A DNA stretch of 39,381 nt from JAHFRG01 sp041495205 (GTDB lineage: Bacteria > Pseudomonadota > Gammaproteobacteria > Burkholderiales > JAHFRG01). The notes under the pieces are model-generated. The model was not told where the DNA came from, ran no database searches, and saw only the letters and a list, made by a program, of their open reading frames with translations. Positions 30,773 to 38,925 of the stretch are shown here, one piece after another (position 1 is the stretch's first letter; the number at the start of each line of letters is the position of its first letter). A program made the position numbers and the translations under genes. Location: NCBI GenBank assembly GCA_041495205.1, contig JBGQCF010000019.1, forward strand, positions 1-39,381, written 5' to 3'.

Positions 30773-31944
30773 GCCGCCAGCTCGTCCTCTTCGGTCCTGC
30801 GCGGCGGATAAGTCTCCCAGCCCCCGCAAGCCGGGCAACGCCAATAAAACTGCCTTGCGCGGAAACCGCAATTTTCACAGCGGTACAGGGCCAGGCTGCG
30901 GGTGTGGCTGTGCACCAGATTTTTCATCAGTTCCAAATCATGACGGCGCTCAAGCGGCGCCTCCAGCATTTGCGCTTCCAGGAGCTTGTCCAAACCGAGC
31001 AAAGTGGGGGCGCGCTTCATCTCATAACGCACCAGCTGATAGGCGGGCTCCGCGCCTTGTCGCGTCAGGGTTGCCTGAAATACCACGTTCAACAAATCCA
31101 GCGATGGATAGCTGGATAGATAACCGCGCAGCAATTGCAGCCCTTCATCCGGTTTGTCGAGATGCCGGTAGGCATTGAGCAGCTTTTCCGCAACCAGCGA
31201 AAGATACAGCGGGTTTTGCGTTTCGATGCGCTTCCAGGCCTGTATTGCAGATTCATACCGCTTTTCCAGCATCTCCAAGTCGCCCAACAGTATGCTGGCG
31301 CGCACGCATTTGCGGTGAGCCGCCAATGCCGCATCCAGATGAGGTCTGGCATTCTGCGGCCTGGAATGCATGATTTCATGAGCTGCCAGCTCGCAGTAAA
31401 AATTGGCGATTTCTTTCTGGTGCGACTGGTTGCTGGTTTTGTCGAGCTGCTGCGCAATTTGAATTGCCTTCAGCCAATCTTTTTCCTGCTGAAATATTTC
31501 AAGAAGATGCTTCGATGCCGCTTCCCCATGCGGCGTGCTTTGCAGCTTGGTGAATAATTCTTCTGCGCGGTCGAGCAGACCCGCCTTGAGATAATCCTTG
31601 GCCAGCTCGAACATGGCGTTCAGTTTTTGGTCCTGCCCGAGGTCCGCGCGCTCCGCCAGGTTCTGATGCATGCGTATGGCGCGCTCAACCTCGCCACGGC
31701 GCCGGAAAAGATTGCCCAAGGCGAAGTGCAGTTCCACCGTTTGCGGATCAACCTTGACCACCTCGATAAACGCTTCTATCGCCTTGTCCGGCTGCTCATT
31801 GAGTAAAAAATTCAGCCCCTTGAAATAAGACATCGGAAGCGCGCGCGATTCCGACAGCAGCTGCTTGATGTCAATGCGCGCCGCAATCCAGCCCAGGCCG
31901 AAGAACAGCGGGAATGCGAGCAGCCACCAGAATTCAAATTCCAT
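30769..31944 (-). CDS. lapB: Lipopolysaccharide assembly protein LapB (TPR protein)
   Basis: A 391-residue inner-membrane-anchored cytoplasmic TPR protein that controls LpxC turnover through FtsH and so balances lipopolysaccharide synthesis. It has one N-terminal membrane helix (FWWLLAFPLFFGLGWIAA), a series of TPR helices (for example AIEAFIEVVKVDPQTVELHFALGNLFRRRGEVERAIRMH), and a C-terminal rubredoxin-like zinc ribbon, YRCENCGFRARQFYWRCPACGGWETYPP. ATG 31944 gives the family N-terminus; the longer frame from 31995 lacks similarity. It follows lapA after 60 bases and overlaps pyrF. Confidence 0.94.
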   Translation of the reverse strand: MEFEFWWLLAFPLFFGLGWIAARIDIKQLLSESRALPMSYFKGLNFLLNEQPDKAIEAFIEVVKVDPQTVELHFALGNLFRRRGEVERAIRMHQNLAERADLGQDQKLNAMFELAKDYLKAGLLDRAEELFTKLQSTPHGEAASKHLLEIFQQEKDWLKAIQIAQQLDKTSNQSHQKEIANFYCELAAHEIMHSRPQNARPHLDAALAAHRKCVRASILLGDLEMLEKRYESAIQAWKRIETQNPLYLSLVAEKLLNAYRHLDKPDEGLQLLRGYLSSYPSLDLLNVVFQATLTRQGAEPAYQLVRYEMKRAPTLLGLDKLLEAQMLEAPLERRHDLELMKNLVHSHTRSLALYRCENCGFRARQFYWRCPACGGWETYPPRRTEEDELAA

Positions 31945-32004
31945 CTTAGTATTGAATACTGCGGAAGGATGTATCCAGGAACATCGGATCGGCAAAATTA
32001 AACA

Positions 32005-32277
32005 TTATTGGGCGGTTTGTCTGTTCTCTTGCTCTTTCAAGCGCAACTCGCGTTTGAGCGTCAGCATCTCGCGTCTTTGCTTGAAGAGGTAACTCAGACT
32101 GGCGACGATCCCCACCGCCGCGCCCGCGCAGAAAAAAACCAGCAGGATCAATACCAGCGGCGCCTGCCATTCGTAGCCAAGGTAGTAACGTAATACCGCA
32201 GTTTCGGTATTCTTCACCGCAAAACCGAGCAACAGCAGAAACAAAATAATTTTAAACAACCACGAAAGGTATCGCAT
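32005..32277 (-). CDS. lapA: Lipopolysaccharide assembly protein LapA
   Basis: A 90-residue membrane protein with two hydrophobic helices, LSWLFKIILFLLLLGFAVKN and VLILLVFFCAGAAVGIVASL, and a charged cytoplasmic coiled-coil tail (QRREMLTLKRELRLKEQENR). This is the LapA (YciS) layout. ATG 32277 is preferred over the frame start at 32352, because the extra upstream text lies over the ihfB terminator hairpin. It stands between ihfB and lapB, its usual place. Confidence 0.9.
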   Translation of the reverse strand: MRYLSWLFKIILFLLLLGFAVKNTETAVLRYYLGYEWQAPLVLILLVFFCAGAAVGIVASLSYLFKQRREMLTLKRELRLKEQENRQTAQ

Positions 32278-32304
32278 ATCCCCGCGACGAAACCCAATAT
32301 GTAA

Positions 32305-32336
32305 CAAAGGCGGCATCCTGCAACATGCCGCCTTTG
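32305..32336 (-). terminator. Hairpin after ihfB
   Basis: CAAAGGCGGCAT and ATGCCGCCTTTG are perfect inverted repeats around an 8-base loop. On the minus strand the stem is followed by a short T-rich run, so it could end or attenuate transcription from rpsA-ihfB before lapA. Confidence 0.75.
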
Positions 32337-32358
32337 GATTGGCTAACGACAACGCTTC

Positions 32359-32643
32359 TTATTTCTTATCATCAACGCGTTCACGCAATTCCTTGCCCGC
32401 CTTGAAATGCGGCACATATTTTTCCGGAACTTTCACTTTCTCCCCGGACTTCGGATTGCGCCCGATACGCGGCGGGCGGTAGTTTAAGCCAAAGCTGCCA
32501 AAACCCCTGATTTCGATACGGTTGCCCTGTGCCAGGCTTTTGGTCATCGCATCTAAAACCATTTTCACGGCAAGTTCCGCATCTTTTGCCACCAGTTGCG
32601 GATAACGCGCCGCCAATTTAACAATCAGCTCGGACTTGGTCAT
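32359..32643 (-). CDS. ihfB: Integration host factor subunit beta
   Basis: A 94-residue DNA-bending protein of the HU/IHF family. The text MTKSELIVKLAARYP at the start, GNRIEIRGFGSFGLNYRPPRIGRNPKSGEKV in the DNA-binding arms (with the proline that inserts in the minor groove in RNPKSGE) and VPHFKAGKELRERVD at the end mark it as IhfB. It lies 10 bases after rpsA, the conserved order in proteobacteria. Confidence 0.97.
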   Translation of the reverse strand: MTKSELIVKLAARYPQLVAKDAELAVKMVLDAMTKSLAQGNRIEIRGFGSFGLNYRPPRIGRNPKSGEKVKVPEKYVPHFKAGKELRERVDDKK

Positions 32644-32653
32644 GAGTCTTCCT

Positions 32654-34372
32654 TCATTGTTCGGTATTTTTCACATCCAGCTTCGCTTTCAGCAGCGCGC
32701 CAAGATTGGTGGTGCCGGTAATGGCAGCGCTTTCAGTCGCCACTTTCTGCATTGCTTCCGATTCTTCAGCCAAATCCTTGGCCTTGATCGAAAGATTGAT
32801 GCTGCGGTTCTTGCGATCGATATTAATAATCATGACTTTGACCTCATCGCCTTCCTTAAGATGAGTGCGGATGTCTTCAACCCGATCGCGAGAGACTTCA
32901 GAAGCGCGGAGATACCCTTCTACATCGGTATCCAGCGCAATCACCGCGCCTTTGGCGTCAATCGATTTCACCTTGCCGGTCACGATGCTGTTTTTGTCAT
33001 GCGTGGAGATATAGCTGGTAAAGGGATCGCCGTCCAGTTGCTTGATGCCCAGCGAAATGCGTTCGCGCTCGACATCTATGGATAACACCACCGCTTCAAC
33101 TTCATCGCTTTTCTTATAGTTGCGCACCGCCTGTTCGCCGGGCTGCGCCCAAGACAGGTCGGATAAGTGCACCAGCCCGTCTATGCCTCCCGGCAGGCCG
33201 ATGAATATACCAAAATCGGTGATGGACTTAATTTGCCCGCGCACCCGGTCGTTCTTTTTGTGGTTGAGAGCGAATTCTTCCCATGGATTGGGCTTGCACT
33301 GCTTCATGCCCAGCGAAATGCGGCGGCGTTCTTCATCTATCTCCAGAATCATCACTTCCACTTCATCGCCGAGCTGCACCACGCGGGACGGGTGAACATT
33401 CTTGTTGGTCCAGTCCATCTCCGACACATGCACCAGACCTTCAATGCCTTGCTCGATTTCCACGAATGCGCCGTAATCGGTGAGATTGCTCACTTTGCCG
33501 AACAGGCGCGTGCCCTGCGGATAGCGGCGGGAGAGTCCGACCCACGGGTCATCACCCAGTTGTTTCAGCCCCAGCGACACACGGTTCTTTTCCTGGTCAA
33601 ACTTGAGCACCTTGGCTTCCACCTCATCCCCCACGGCAAGCATTTCGGAAGGATGGCGTATGCGGCGCCAGGCCAGATCGGTGATATGCAGCAAGCCGTC
33701 AATGCCACCCAAGTCCACAAACGCGCCATAATCGGTGATGTTTTTTACCACGCCCTTGACCACTGCACCTTCCTGCAAGCTTTGCAAAAACGCCTGGCGC
33801 TCCGCGCCTTGGCTTGCTTCGAGCACCGCGCGGCGCGATACCACCACGTTGTTACGCTTGCGGTCGAGCTTGATCACCTTGAATTCCATTTCCTTGCCTT
33901 CGAAGGGATTAGTGTCCTTCACCGGGCGGATATCCACCAATGAGCCGGGCAGGAAAGCGCGGATGCCGTTCACCATGACGGTGAGCCCGCCTTTAACTTT
34001 GCCGTTGATCAATCCGCGCACCACAGTGCCTTGCTCGAGGGCCACTTCGAGCTGGTGCCAAGCGGCGAGACGTTTGGCTTTTTCGCGCGACAGCCGGGTT
34101 TCGCCATGTCCGTCTTCCAAAGCCTCGATGGCGACTTCGACAAAATCACCGGGTTTGACTTCAACCTCGCCTTTGTTGTTTTGGAATTCTTCTACCGCAA
34201 TAAAACTTTCGGATTTAAGGCCGGCGTTCACCACCACATAATGCATGTCCACGCGCATGACTTCGGCGGTAATCACCTCGCCGATGCGCATTTCCTGATG
34301 GGTCAGGCTTTCTTCAAATAACGCGGCGAAATTTTCAGGACTATCTGAAGCCGGGGAAGCAGTAACTGTCAT
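32654..34372 (-). CDS. rpsA: 30S ribosomal protein S1
   Basis: A 572-residue protein with six S1 RNA-binding repeats that helps the ribosome unfold and bind mRNA. The repeats are visible as successive segments of the type G-x-V-K-x-(I/L)-T-D-Y-G-A-F-V-D-L-x-G-(I/L)-x-G-L-(L/V)-H, for example VVKGVVKNITDYGAFVDLGG and GQIKSITDFGIFIGLPGG. ATG 34372 gives the family N-terminus (TVTASPASDSPENFAALFEESL); the 22 extra codons upstream are rejected. It follows cmk, its usual neighbour. Confidence 0.97.
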   Translation of the reverse strand: MTVTASPASDSPENFAALFEESLTHQEMRIGEVITAEVMRVDMHYVVVNAGLKSESFIAVEEFQNNKGEVEVKPGDFVEVAIEALEDGHGETRLSREKAKRLAAWHQLEVALEQGTVVRGLINGKVKGGLTVMVNGIRAFLPGSLVDIRPVKDTNPFEGKEMEFKVIKLDRKRNNVVVSRRAVLEASQGAERQAFLQSLQEGAVVKGVVKNITDYGAFVDLGGIDGLLHITDLAWRRIRHPSEMLAVGDEVEAKVLKFDQEKNRVSLGLKQLGDDPWVGLSRRYPQGTRLFGKVSNLTDYGAFVEIEQGIEGLVHVSEMDWTNKNVHPSRVVQLGDEVEVMILEIDEERRRISLGMKQCKPNPWEEFALNHKKNDRVRGQIKSITDFGIFIGLPGGIDGLVHLSDLSWAQPGEQAVRNYKKSDEVEAVVLSIDVERERISLGIKQLDGDPFTSYISTHDKNSIVTGKVKSIDAKGAVIALDTDVEGYLRASEVSRDRVEDIRTHLKEGDEVKVMIINIDRKNRSINLSIKAKDLAEESEAMQKVATESAAITGTTNLGALLKAKLDVKNTEQ

Positions 34373-34457
34373 TACACTAACACCTGTAAGCCCGTCCTGG
34401 CGACGGGGGTTGGTTAAACACAGCCTGGGTTTTGGCAAACCTCGGGCACTTAAAAAC

Positions 34458-35129
34458 TCACGATACTAGAGCGCGATACCTTGCGATAACTTCGGCAACC
34501 GATTCCTCGACGCCAAGCGCGGTGGTATCCAGCAAGCCGGCACCGGCATCCTGCCGCAGGGGAGCAATCGCGCGCTCGCTGTCACGGGCGTCGCGTTCTT
34601 TAATCTCCTGCAAAAGGGTTGAAATGCTAGCATACATTCCTTTTTCCATCAACTGTTTATATCTGCGCTCGGCACGCGCTTCGGGGCTGGCTGTGAGAAA
34701 GACCTTAAGCCTGGCATCGGGAAATACCGTGGAGCTCATGTCACGGCCTTCAGCGACCAAGCCCGGAGGCTTGCGGAATGCGCGCTGCCTGTTAAGCAAA
34801 GCCAGCCTCACTTTGGGAAGCGCTGCGACTTTGGAAGCGCCCGCTGCGCAAATTTCAGAGCGGATTTCGTCGGTAATCCGCGCGCCGTCCAGCAAGATCT
34901 CTTCGCCCTGAAACTCCGCCGGAAGGTTCTGTGCCAGTTTGGCAAGCGCTGCCTCATTATCCAGCGCGACCCCGCGCTTTTGCGCAGCCAACGCCACCAA
35001 GCGGTAGAGCGAACCGCTGTCCAGATAATGAAACCCCAGCTCGCGCGCTACCCGCTGCGCGACGGTGCCCTTGCCTGAGGCCGAAGGGCCATCTATGGCG
35101 ATGACCGGGATATTGCCAAGCTCTCTCAT
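34458..35129 (-). CDS. cmk: Cytidylate kinase
   Basis: A 223-residue nucleoside monophosphate kinase that phosphorylates CMP and dCMP. The P-loop is IDGPSASGKGTVAQRVA at about residues 10-26, then HYLDSGSLYRLVAL, and the family text GRDMSSTVFPDARLKVFLTASPEARAERRYKQL. ATG 35129 is the start; the frame is open further up to 35222, but that text is the translation of an intergenic repeat. It lies between aroA and rpsA as in most betaproteobacteria. Confidence 0.96.
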   Translation of the reverse strand: MRELGNIPVIAIDGPSASGKGTVAQRVARELGFHYLDSGSLYRLVALAAQKRGVALDNEAALAKLAQNLPAEFQGEEILLDGARITDEIRSEICAAGASKVAALPKVRLALLNRQRAFRKPPGLVAEGRDMSSTVFPDARLKVFLTASPEARAERRYKQLMEKGMYASISTLLQEIKERDARDSERAIAPLRQDAGAGLLDTTALGVEESVAEVIARYRALVS

Positions 35130-35142
35130 AAAAGATCTTTTC

Positions 35143-35219
35143 ACCGCAGAGGACGCCGAGGTAAGGAATGGAAAACTATTTTCTTGGCTTTCCTCTGCGT
35201 TTTCAGCGTCCTCCGCGGT
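35143..35219. repeat. Inverted-repeat intergenic element between aroA and cmk
   Basis: The arms ACCGCAGAGGACGC (from 35143) and GCGTCCTCCGCGGT (to 35219) are near-perfect inverted repeats, with a second inner pair around AGG/CCTCTGCG. This is a common small intergenic repeat in proteobacterial genomes. It overlaps the end of aroA and supplies that gene's last codons and stop. Confidence 0.65.
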
Positions 35220-36525
35220 CAAGGTTTTCCGAAATTTTTAATCCCGCCGTCAGTGCAAGTTGCACGAAACCGGGAAAAGAAGTCGCCACATTGGCGCAAT
35301 CACTGATGATGATAGGGCCTGCGGCGCGCAAAGCGGCAATTGCGAATGCCATGGCCACGCGATGGTCGGAATGGCTTTCGACTGCTCCGCCTGAATAAGC
35401 CCCGCCCCGGACACGCATGCCATCAGGAGCAGGCTGCGCCGCAACGCCCAGCTTGCGCAGCCCGTCCGCCATCACCTGGATGCGGTCGCTTTCCTTCACC
35501 CTCAGCTCTTCCGCGCCGGTAAGCACCGTTTCCCCTTCGGCGTTGGCCGCTGCAACGAACAATACCGGGAATTCATCTATTGCCAGCGGTACCAATCCAC
35601 GAGGAATTGCGATGCCTTTAAGAGGGGAATGGCGCACTCGCACGTCCGCCACTTCTTCACCCGCGATGTTACGCTGATTATGTAAAGTAATATCCGCTCC
35701 CATCAAGCGCAAAATCTCGATCACTCCGCTGCGGGTGGGATTGACGCCGACATGCGTAAGCGTGATATCGGAACCCGGCGCGATGCTTGCCCCGACCATG
35801 AAAAACGCAGCTGATGAAATATCCGCCGGCACTTCGATGTTTGTTGCTTTCAATTTCCTGCCGCCACTCACGCAAATTTTGTTGCCGTCGCGCTCCACCA
35901 CACAGCCGAAGCCCTGCAGCATGCGCTCGGTGTGATCGCGGGTCGGCGCCGGTTCGATGATACAGGTGCGTCCGCTTGCATATAGACCTGCGAGCAGCAG
36001 CGCGGATTTCACCTGTGCGCTCGCCACGGGCATTGCGTAATTGATCCCGCGCAATGCGGATACGCCGCGCAGCTTGAGCGGCGGCATGCCGTTGCGCGCG
36101 GTGACAATATCCGCCCCCATTTCCCGCAAAGGAGCCGTTACACGCTGCATGGGCCGTCGGCGCAAACTGTCGTCCCCCGTCAATTCGCAATCAAAGGACT
36201 GGCCGGCCAGCAAGCCGCACAGCAGGCGCATCGAAGTACCTGAGTTGCCGCAATCCAGAACTTTTTTCGGGGCTTTCAGACCGCGCAACCCTGCCCCGTG
36301 CACCAGTACTTTCCCCTGTGCGGGCCCGTCAATGCGCACGCCCATGGCACGCAACGCATTCATGGTGGCAAGCGTATCTTCGGCTTCGAGAAATCCGCTG
36401 ATTTCAGTCACGCCTTCGGCGATGGAGCCCAGCATGATGCCGCGGTGAGAAATGGATTTGTCGCCCGGTACACGCATCTTGCCTGAAAGCGCGCCGCCGG
36501 CCTCGACGTGATAATTCAGCGGCAT
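35203..36525 (-). CDS. aroA: 3-phosphoshikimate 1-carboxyvinyltransferase (EPSP synthase)
   Basis: A 440-residue enzyme of the shikimate pathway that joins shikimate 3-phosphate and phosphoenolpyruvate. Family blocks are MRVPGDKSISHRGIMLGSIAEG near the start, DCGNSGTSMRLLCGLLAGQ, LTGDDSLRRRPMQRV, YAMPVASAQVKSALLLAGLYA, EFPVLFVAAANAEGET with the catalytic Asp-region, and LRVKESDRIQVMADGLRKLG and SHSDHRVAMAFAIA. The last residues (after LTAGLKISEN) are read from an intergenic repeat, which replaced the original C-terminus. The start lies 13 bases from the end of a MITE-like element. Confidence 0.96.
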   Translation of the reverse strand: MPLNYHVEAGGALSGKMRVPGDKSISHRGIMLGSIAEGVTEISGFLEAEDTLATMNALRAMGVRIDGPAQGKVLVHGAGLRGLKAPKKVLDCGNSGTSMRLLCGLLAGQSFDCELTGDDSLRRRPMQRVTAPLREMGADIVTARNGMPPLKLRGVSALRGINYAMPVASAQVKSALLLAGLYASGRTCIIEPAPTRDHTERMLQGFGCVVERDGNKICVSGGRKLKATNIEVPADISSAAFFMVGASIAPGSDITLTHVGVNPTRSGVIEILRLMGADITLHNQRNIAGEEVADVRVRHSPLKGIAIPRGLVPLAIDEFPVLFVAAANAEGETVLTGAEELRVKESDRIQVMADGLRKLGVAAQPAPDGMRVRGGAYSGGAVESHSDHRVAMAFAIAALRAAGPIIISDCANVATSFPGFVQLALTAGLKISENLDRGGR

Positions 36526-36538
36526 ACTTATTTCTTTA

Positions 36539-36813
36539 GGAGCCTCTGATTAAGTCCCACGCGGTTGCGACGGAGTTGCAATCCGGGTGCAGGGCGAGGC
36601 GTGAGAAGCGCCGTTTGGTGGAGGCCAAACCAGCGACGAACAACAAAGCCATGTGACCGGATTGCCCCGTCCCTTCGGGTTGCGGCAAAATGCGGTGTCT
36701 GCATCGTTGCGCTCCTCGGCTTCGTAGTCCGGGCTACGACCTTCGTCGCGCGCCTCACATTCATCCGCATTTTACCAGCAACGCAATTCGCGGAGGACTT
36801 AATCAGAGGCTCC
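36539..36813. mobile_element. MITE-like element between tyrA and aroA (IS5/IS1031-type ends)
   Basis: Perfect 19-bp terminal inverted repeats, GGAGCCTCTGATTAAGTCC at the left and its complement at the right, bound a 275-bp element. It is flanked by TTA at 36536-36538 and 36814-36816, a 3-bp target duplication of the TNA type used by part of the IS5 family. No transposase is encoded; frames that run through it lack any transposase motif. It supplies the stop codon of tyrA (TGA at 36803-36805) and lies just before the aroA start. The family assignment rests on target site and end sequence only. Confidence 0.85.
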
Positions 36814-37678
36814 TTAGCCACTTCTGCCGTGCATTGCGTGCGCGGGTAAGGATTCTTTCCAGCGCCTTGCCGTCGCCTTTTTGCAGCAGCGTGGCCACCT
36901 GTTTTAATTGTTTTTGGTAGTCCGCCAATACCTTGAGCAGAATTTTGCGGTTAGCAAGTGCAATATCGCGCCACATTTCGGGAGAACTGCCGGCGATGCG
37001 CGTGAAATCGCGAAAGCCGCCCGCGGCGTATTTGAAAAGCTCTTTTGCATTGGGCTTGCCGGCAATGACATTCACCAGTCCGTAAGCGAGAAGATGCGGT
37101 AAATGGCTTACTGCGGCAAACACCTCGTCGTGCCGGCGCGGCGTCATTTCGCTGATTTTTGCCCCGCACACAAGCCACGCGTCCTTGACCCGCTTCAGTG
37201 CTTTTTTATCGGTCTCCCTGAGCGGTGTGATAACCAGATTGCGGCTCTGGAACAAATCCGCGGTCGCCGCCCGCACTCCGCTGAGTTCTGCTCCCGCAAT
37301 CGGGTGCGCCGGAACAAAGTTTTTGAGGTTCTTTGAAAAGTTTCTCCGGGCAAAAGCCACCACATCCTGCTTGGTGCTGCCTGCGTCGGTCACTATCGTA
37401 TGCGCCGAGAGATGCGGCGCAATCCGCTTCATCACGGCCTGCATCCGCCCCGCCGGCACGGCGAGCAACACCAGGTCCGCGTCGCGCAAAGCACCGGGAA
37501 TACTTGCGCCGATTTCATCAATCACGCCGCGCTTCAGCGCTAGACGCAGATTGGCCTCACTACGGCCAAAGCCGATGACATGACGCACCGCCCCGGCACG
37601 TTTAAGTGCCAGCGCAAACGAGCCGCCGATTAGGCCGACGCCAAAAATCACCAGCTTGTTTAACAGGGATTTCGCCAT
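36803..37678 (-). CDS. tyrA: Prephenate dehydrogenase
   Basis: A 291-residue NAD(P)-dependent enzyme that makes 4-hydroxyphenylpyruvate (or arogenate to tyrosine). The nucleotide turn LVIFGVGLIGGSFALALKRAG starts at residue 8, and the conserved VTDAGSTKQDVV, FVPAHPIAGAELSGV and the histidine in AAVSHLPHLLAYGLVN mark the catalytic core. The last codons, RSL and stop, are read from the inverted repeat of a MITE-like element, so the original C-terminus has been replaced. It is a single-domain enzyme without chorismate mutase. It starts 1 base after hisC. Confidence 0.95.
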   Translation of the reverse strand: MAKSLLNKLVIFGVGLIGGSFALALKRAGAVRHVIGFGRSEANLRLALKRGVIDEIGASIPGALRDADLVLLAVPAGRMQAVMKRIAPHLSAHTIVTDAGSTKQDVVAFARRNFSKNLKNFVPAHPIAGAELSGVRAATADLFQSRNLVITPLRETDKKALKRVKDAWLVCGAKISEMTPRRHDEVFAAVSHLPHLLAYGLVNVIAGKPNAKELFKYAAGGFRDFTRIAGSSPEMWRDIALANRKILLKVLADYQKQLKQVATLLQKGDGKALERILTRARNARQKWLRSL

Positions 37679-37679
37679 T

Positions 37680-38780
37680 TCATGCCGCTTCGCGCATTAA
37701 GTTTTCTAAGGTCTTAAGAAATTTTTCGTTTTCTTCGGGCAGGCCAATACTCACCCGCAACCATTCAGGCATCCCGTAATCGGCAATGGGACGCACGATT
37801 ATCCCGCGCCGCAGCAGGCGTTGATATAAGGCGCTTGCATCACCCACATGGAAACACACAAAATTTCCATAGGACGGAATAAAGCGGATTCCCAAGCGCT
37901 TAAAGCTTTGCGTGATCTGCCTCATGCCATTCTGGTTGAGCTGGTAGCTTTGCTTGACAAATTCATGGTCATCGAGCGCCGCAACTGCAGCCGCCTGCGA
38001 GGCGCTGTTGACATTGAACGGCTGGCGCACCCGGTTCATCAAATCGGCCACTCCAGCATGCGCCAGAGCATAGCCCACGCGCAGGCCGGCCAGTCCGTAG
38101 GCTTTGGAGAACGTGCGCGTTACGACCAGATTGGAAAATTCCTGAAGCCAGGTCACGCTCGGGGTTTTCAGCTCATCAGGCAAATATTCGTTATACGCCT
38201 CGTCCAGCACCACCAGCACTTGTTTGGGCAGGCGTCGCAAAAAAACCAACAGCTCAGCGGCCGAGAGCAGCGTGCCCGTAGGATTGTTCGGATTGGCGAT
38301 GAACACGATGCGCGTTTGCGCAGTCACCGCTTGCAGCATCACCTCCGTATCGTGGCCGAAATTTTTTGCCGGCGCCTCGATTCCTTGCGCGCCGCACGCC
38401 TGCGTGGCCAAGCGATATACGGCAAACGCATGTTGCGAGTAAACCGCTTGCGTTCCAGGTGAAAGAAATGCGCGCGCCGCGAGTTCCAGCACATCGTTCG
38501 AGCCGTTGCCCAGCACAATCTGCTCAGACTTGACTTTGAGCCGGGCGGACAGGGCTTGCTTCAGCGCGAAACCATTGCCGTCGGGGTAGCGTGCGATTTC
38601 AGATAACGCCTCGCGTATCGCAGCGAGCGCCTTGGGACTGGCGCCCAGCGGGTTTTCGTTGGATGCGAGCTTGACGATATCTTTCAGCCCCAGCTCGCGC
38701 TCGAGTTCGGAAATCGGCTTCCCCGGCTGGTAAGCCGCCATGGCGCGGATATAGGGGGGAGCAAGGTCACATAAATCCAT
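37680..38780 (-). CDS. hisC: Histidinol-phosphate aminotransferase (HisC), possibly also for aromatic amino acids
   Basis: A 366-residue class II PLP aminotransferase. Key text is LASNENPLGASPKAL, LGNGSNDVLELAARAF, FIANPNNPTGTLL, VVLDEAYNEYLPDE and the PLP lysine in TRTFSKAYGLAGLRVGYALA. Its position between pheA and tyrA, far from any his operon, suggests that it acts on prephenate or aromatic keto acids as well as, or instead of, histidinol phosphate. That is a common situation in betaproteobacteria. It stops 1 base before the tyrA start. Confidence 0.94.
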   Translation of the reverse strand: MDLCDLAPPYIRAMAAYQPGKPISELERELGLKDIVKLASNENPLGASPKALAAIREALSEIARYPDGNGFALKQALSARLKVKSEQIVLGNGSNDVLELAARAFLSPGTQAVYSQHAFAVYRLATQACGAQGIEAPAKNFGHDTEVMLQAVTAQTRIVFIANPNNPTGTLLSAAELLVFLRRLPKQVLVVLDEAYNEYLPDELKTPSVTWLQEFSNLVVTRTFSKAYGLAGLRVGYALAHAGVADLMNRVRQPFNVNSASQAAAVAALDDHEFVKQSYQLNQNGMRQITQSFKRLGIRFIPSYGNFVCFHVGDASALYQRLLRRGIIVRPIADYGMPEWLRVSIGLPEENEKFLKTLENLMREAA

Positions 38781-38830
38781 AGTTATCCGATACCTTAACT
38801 ATCACCACTTGGTTTTCATGGATGCATGTT

Positions 38831-38919
38831 AGGAGTAAGGGGTGAGGAGTAAGGGGTAGACTCAGAATCGACGTGGTTAACGGGTTTTTACCCCTTGCCC
38901 CTCACTCTTCACTCCTTAC
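38831..38919. repeat. Inverted repeat between pheA and hisC
   Basis: AGGAGTAAGGGGTGAGGAGT and following bases (38831-38858) pair with TACCCCTTGCCCCTCACTCT and following bases (38889-38919). Both arms are made of short GAGTAAGGGGT-type units. This is a common kind of intergenic repeat and may form a hairpin in the pheA-hisC transcript. Confidence 0.7.
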
Positions 38920-38925
38920 CAGGTC

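Noticed and set aside
36528..36821. Frame of 97 codons through the whole MITE-like element
   Set aside because: It begins and ends in the terminal repeats and has no transposase residues, so it is not treated as a gene.
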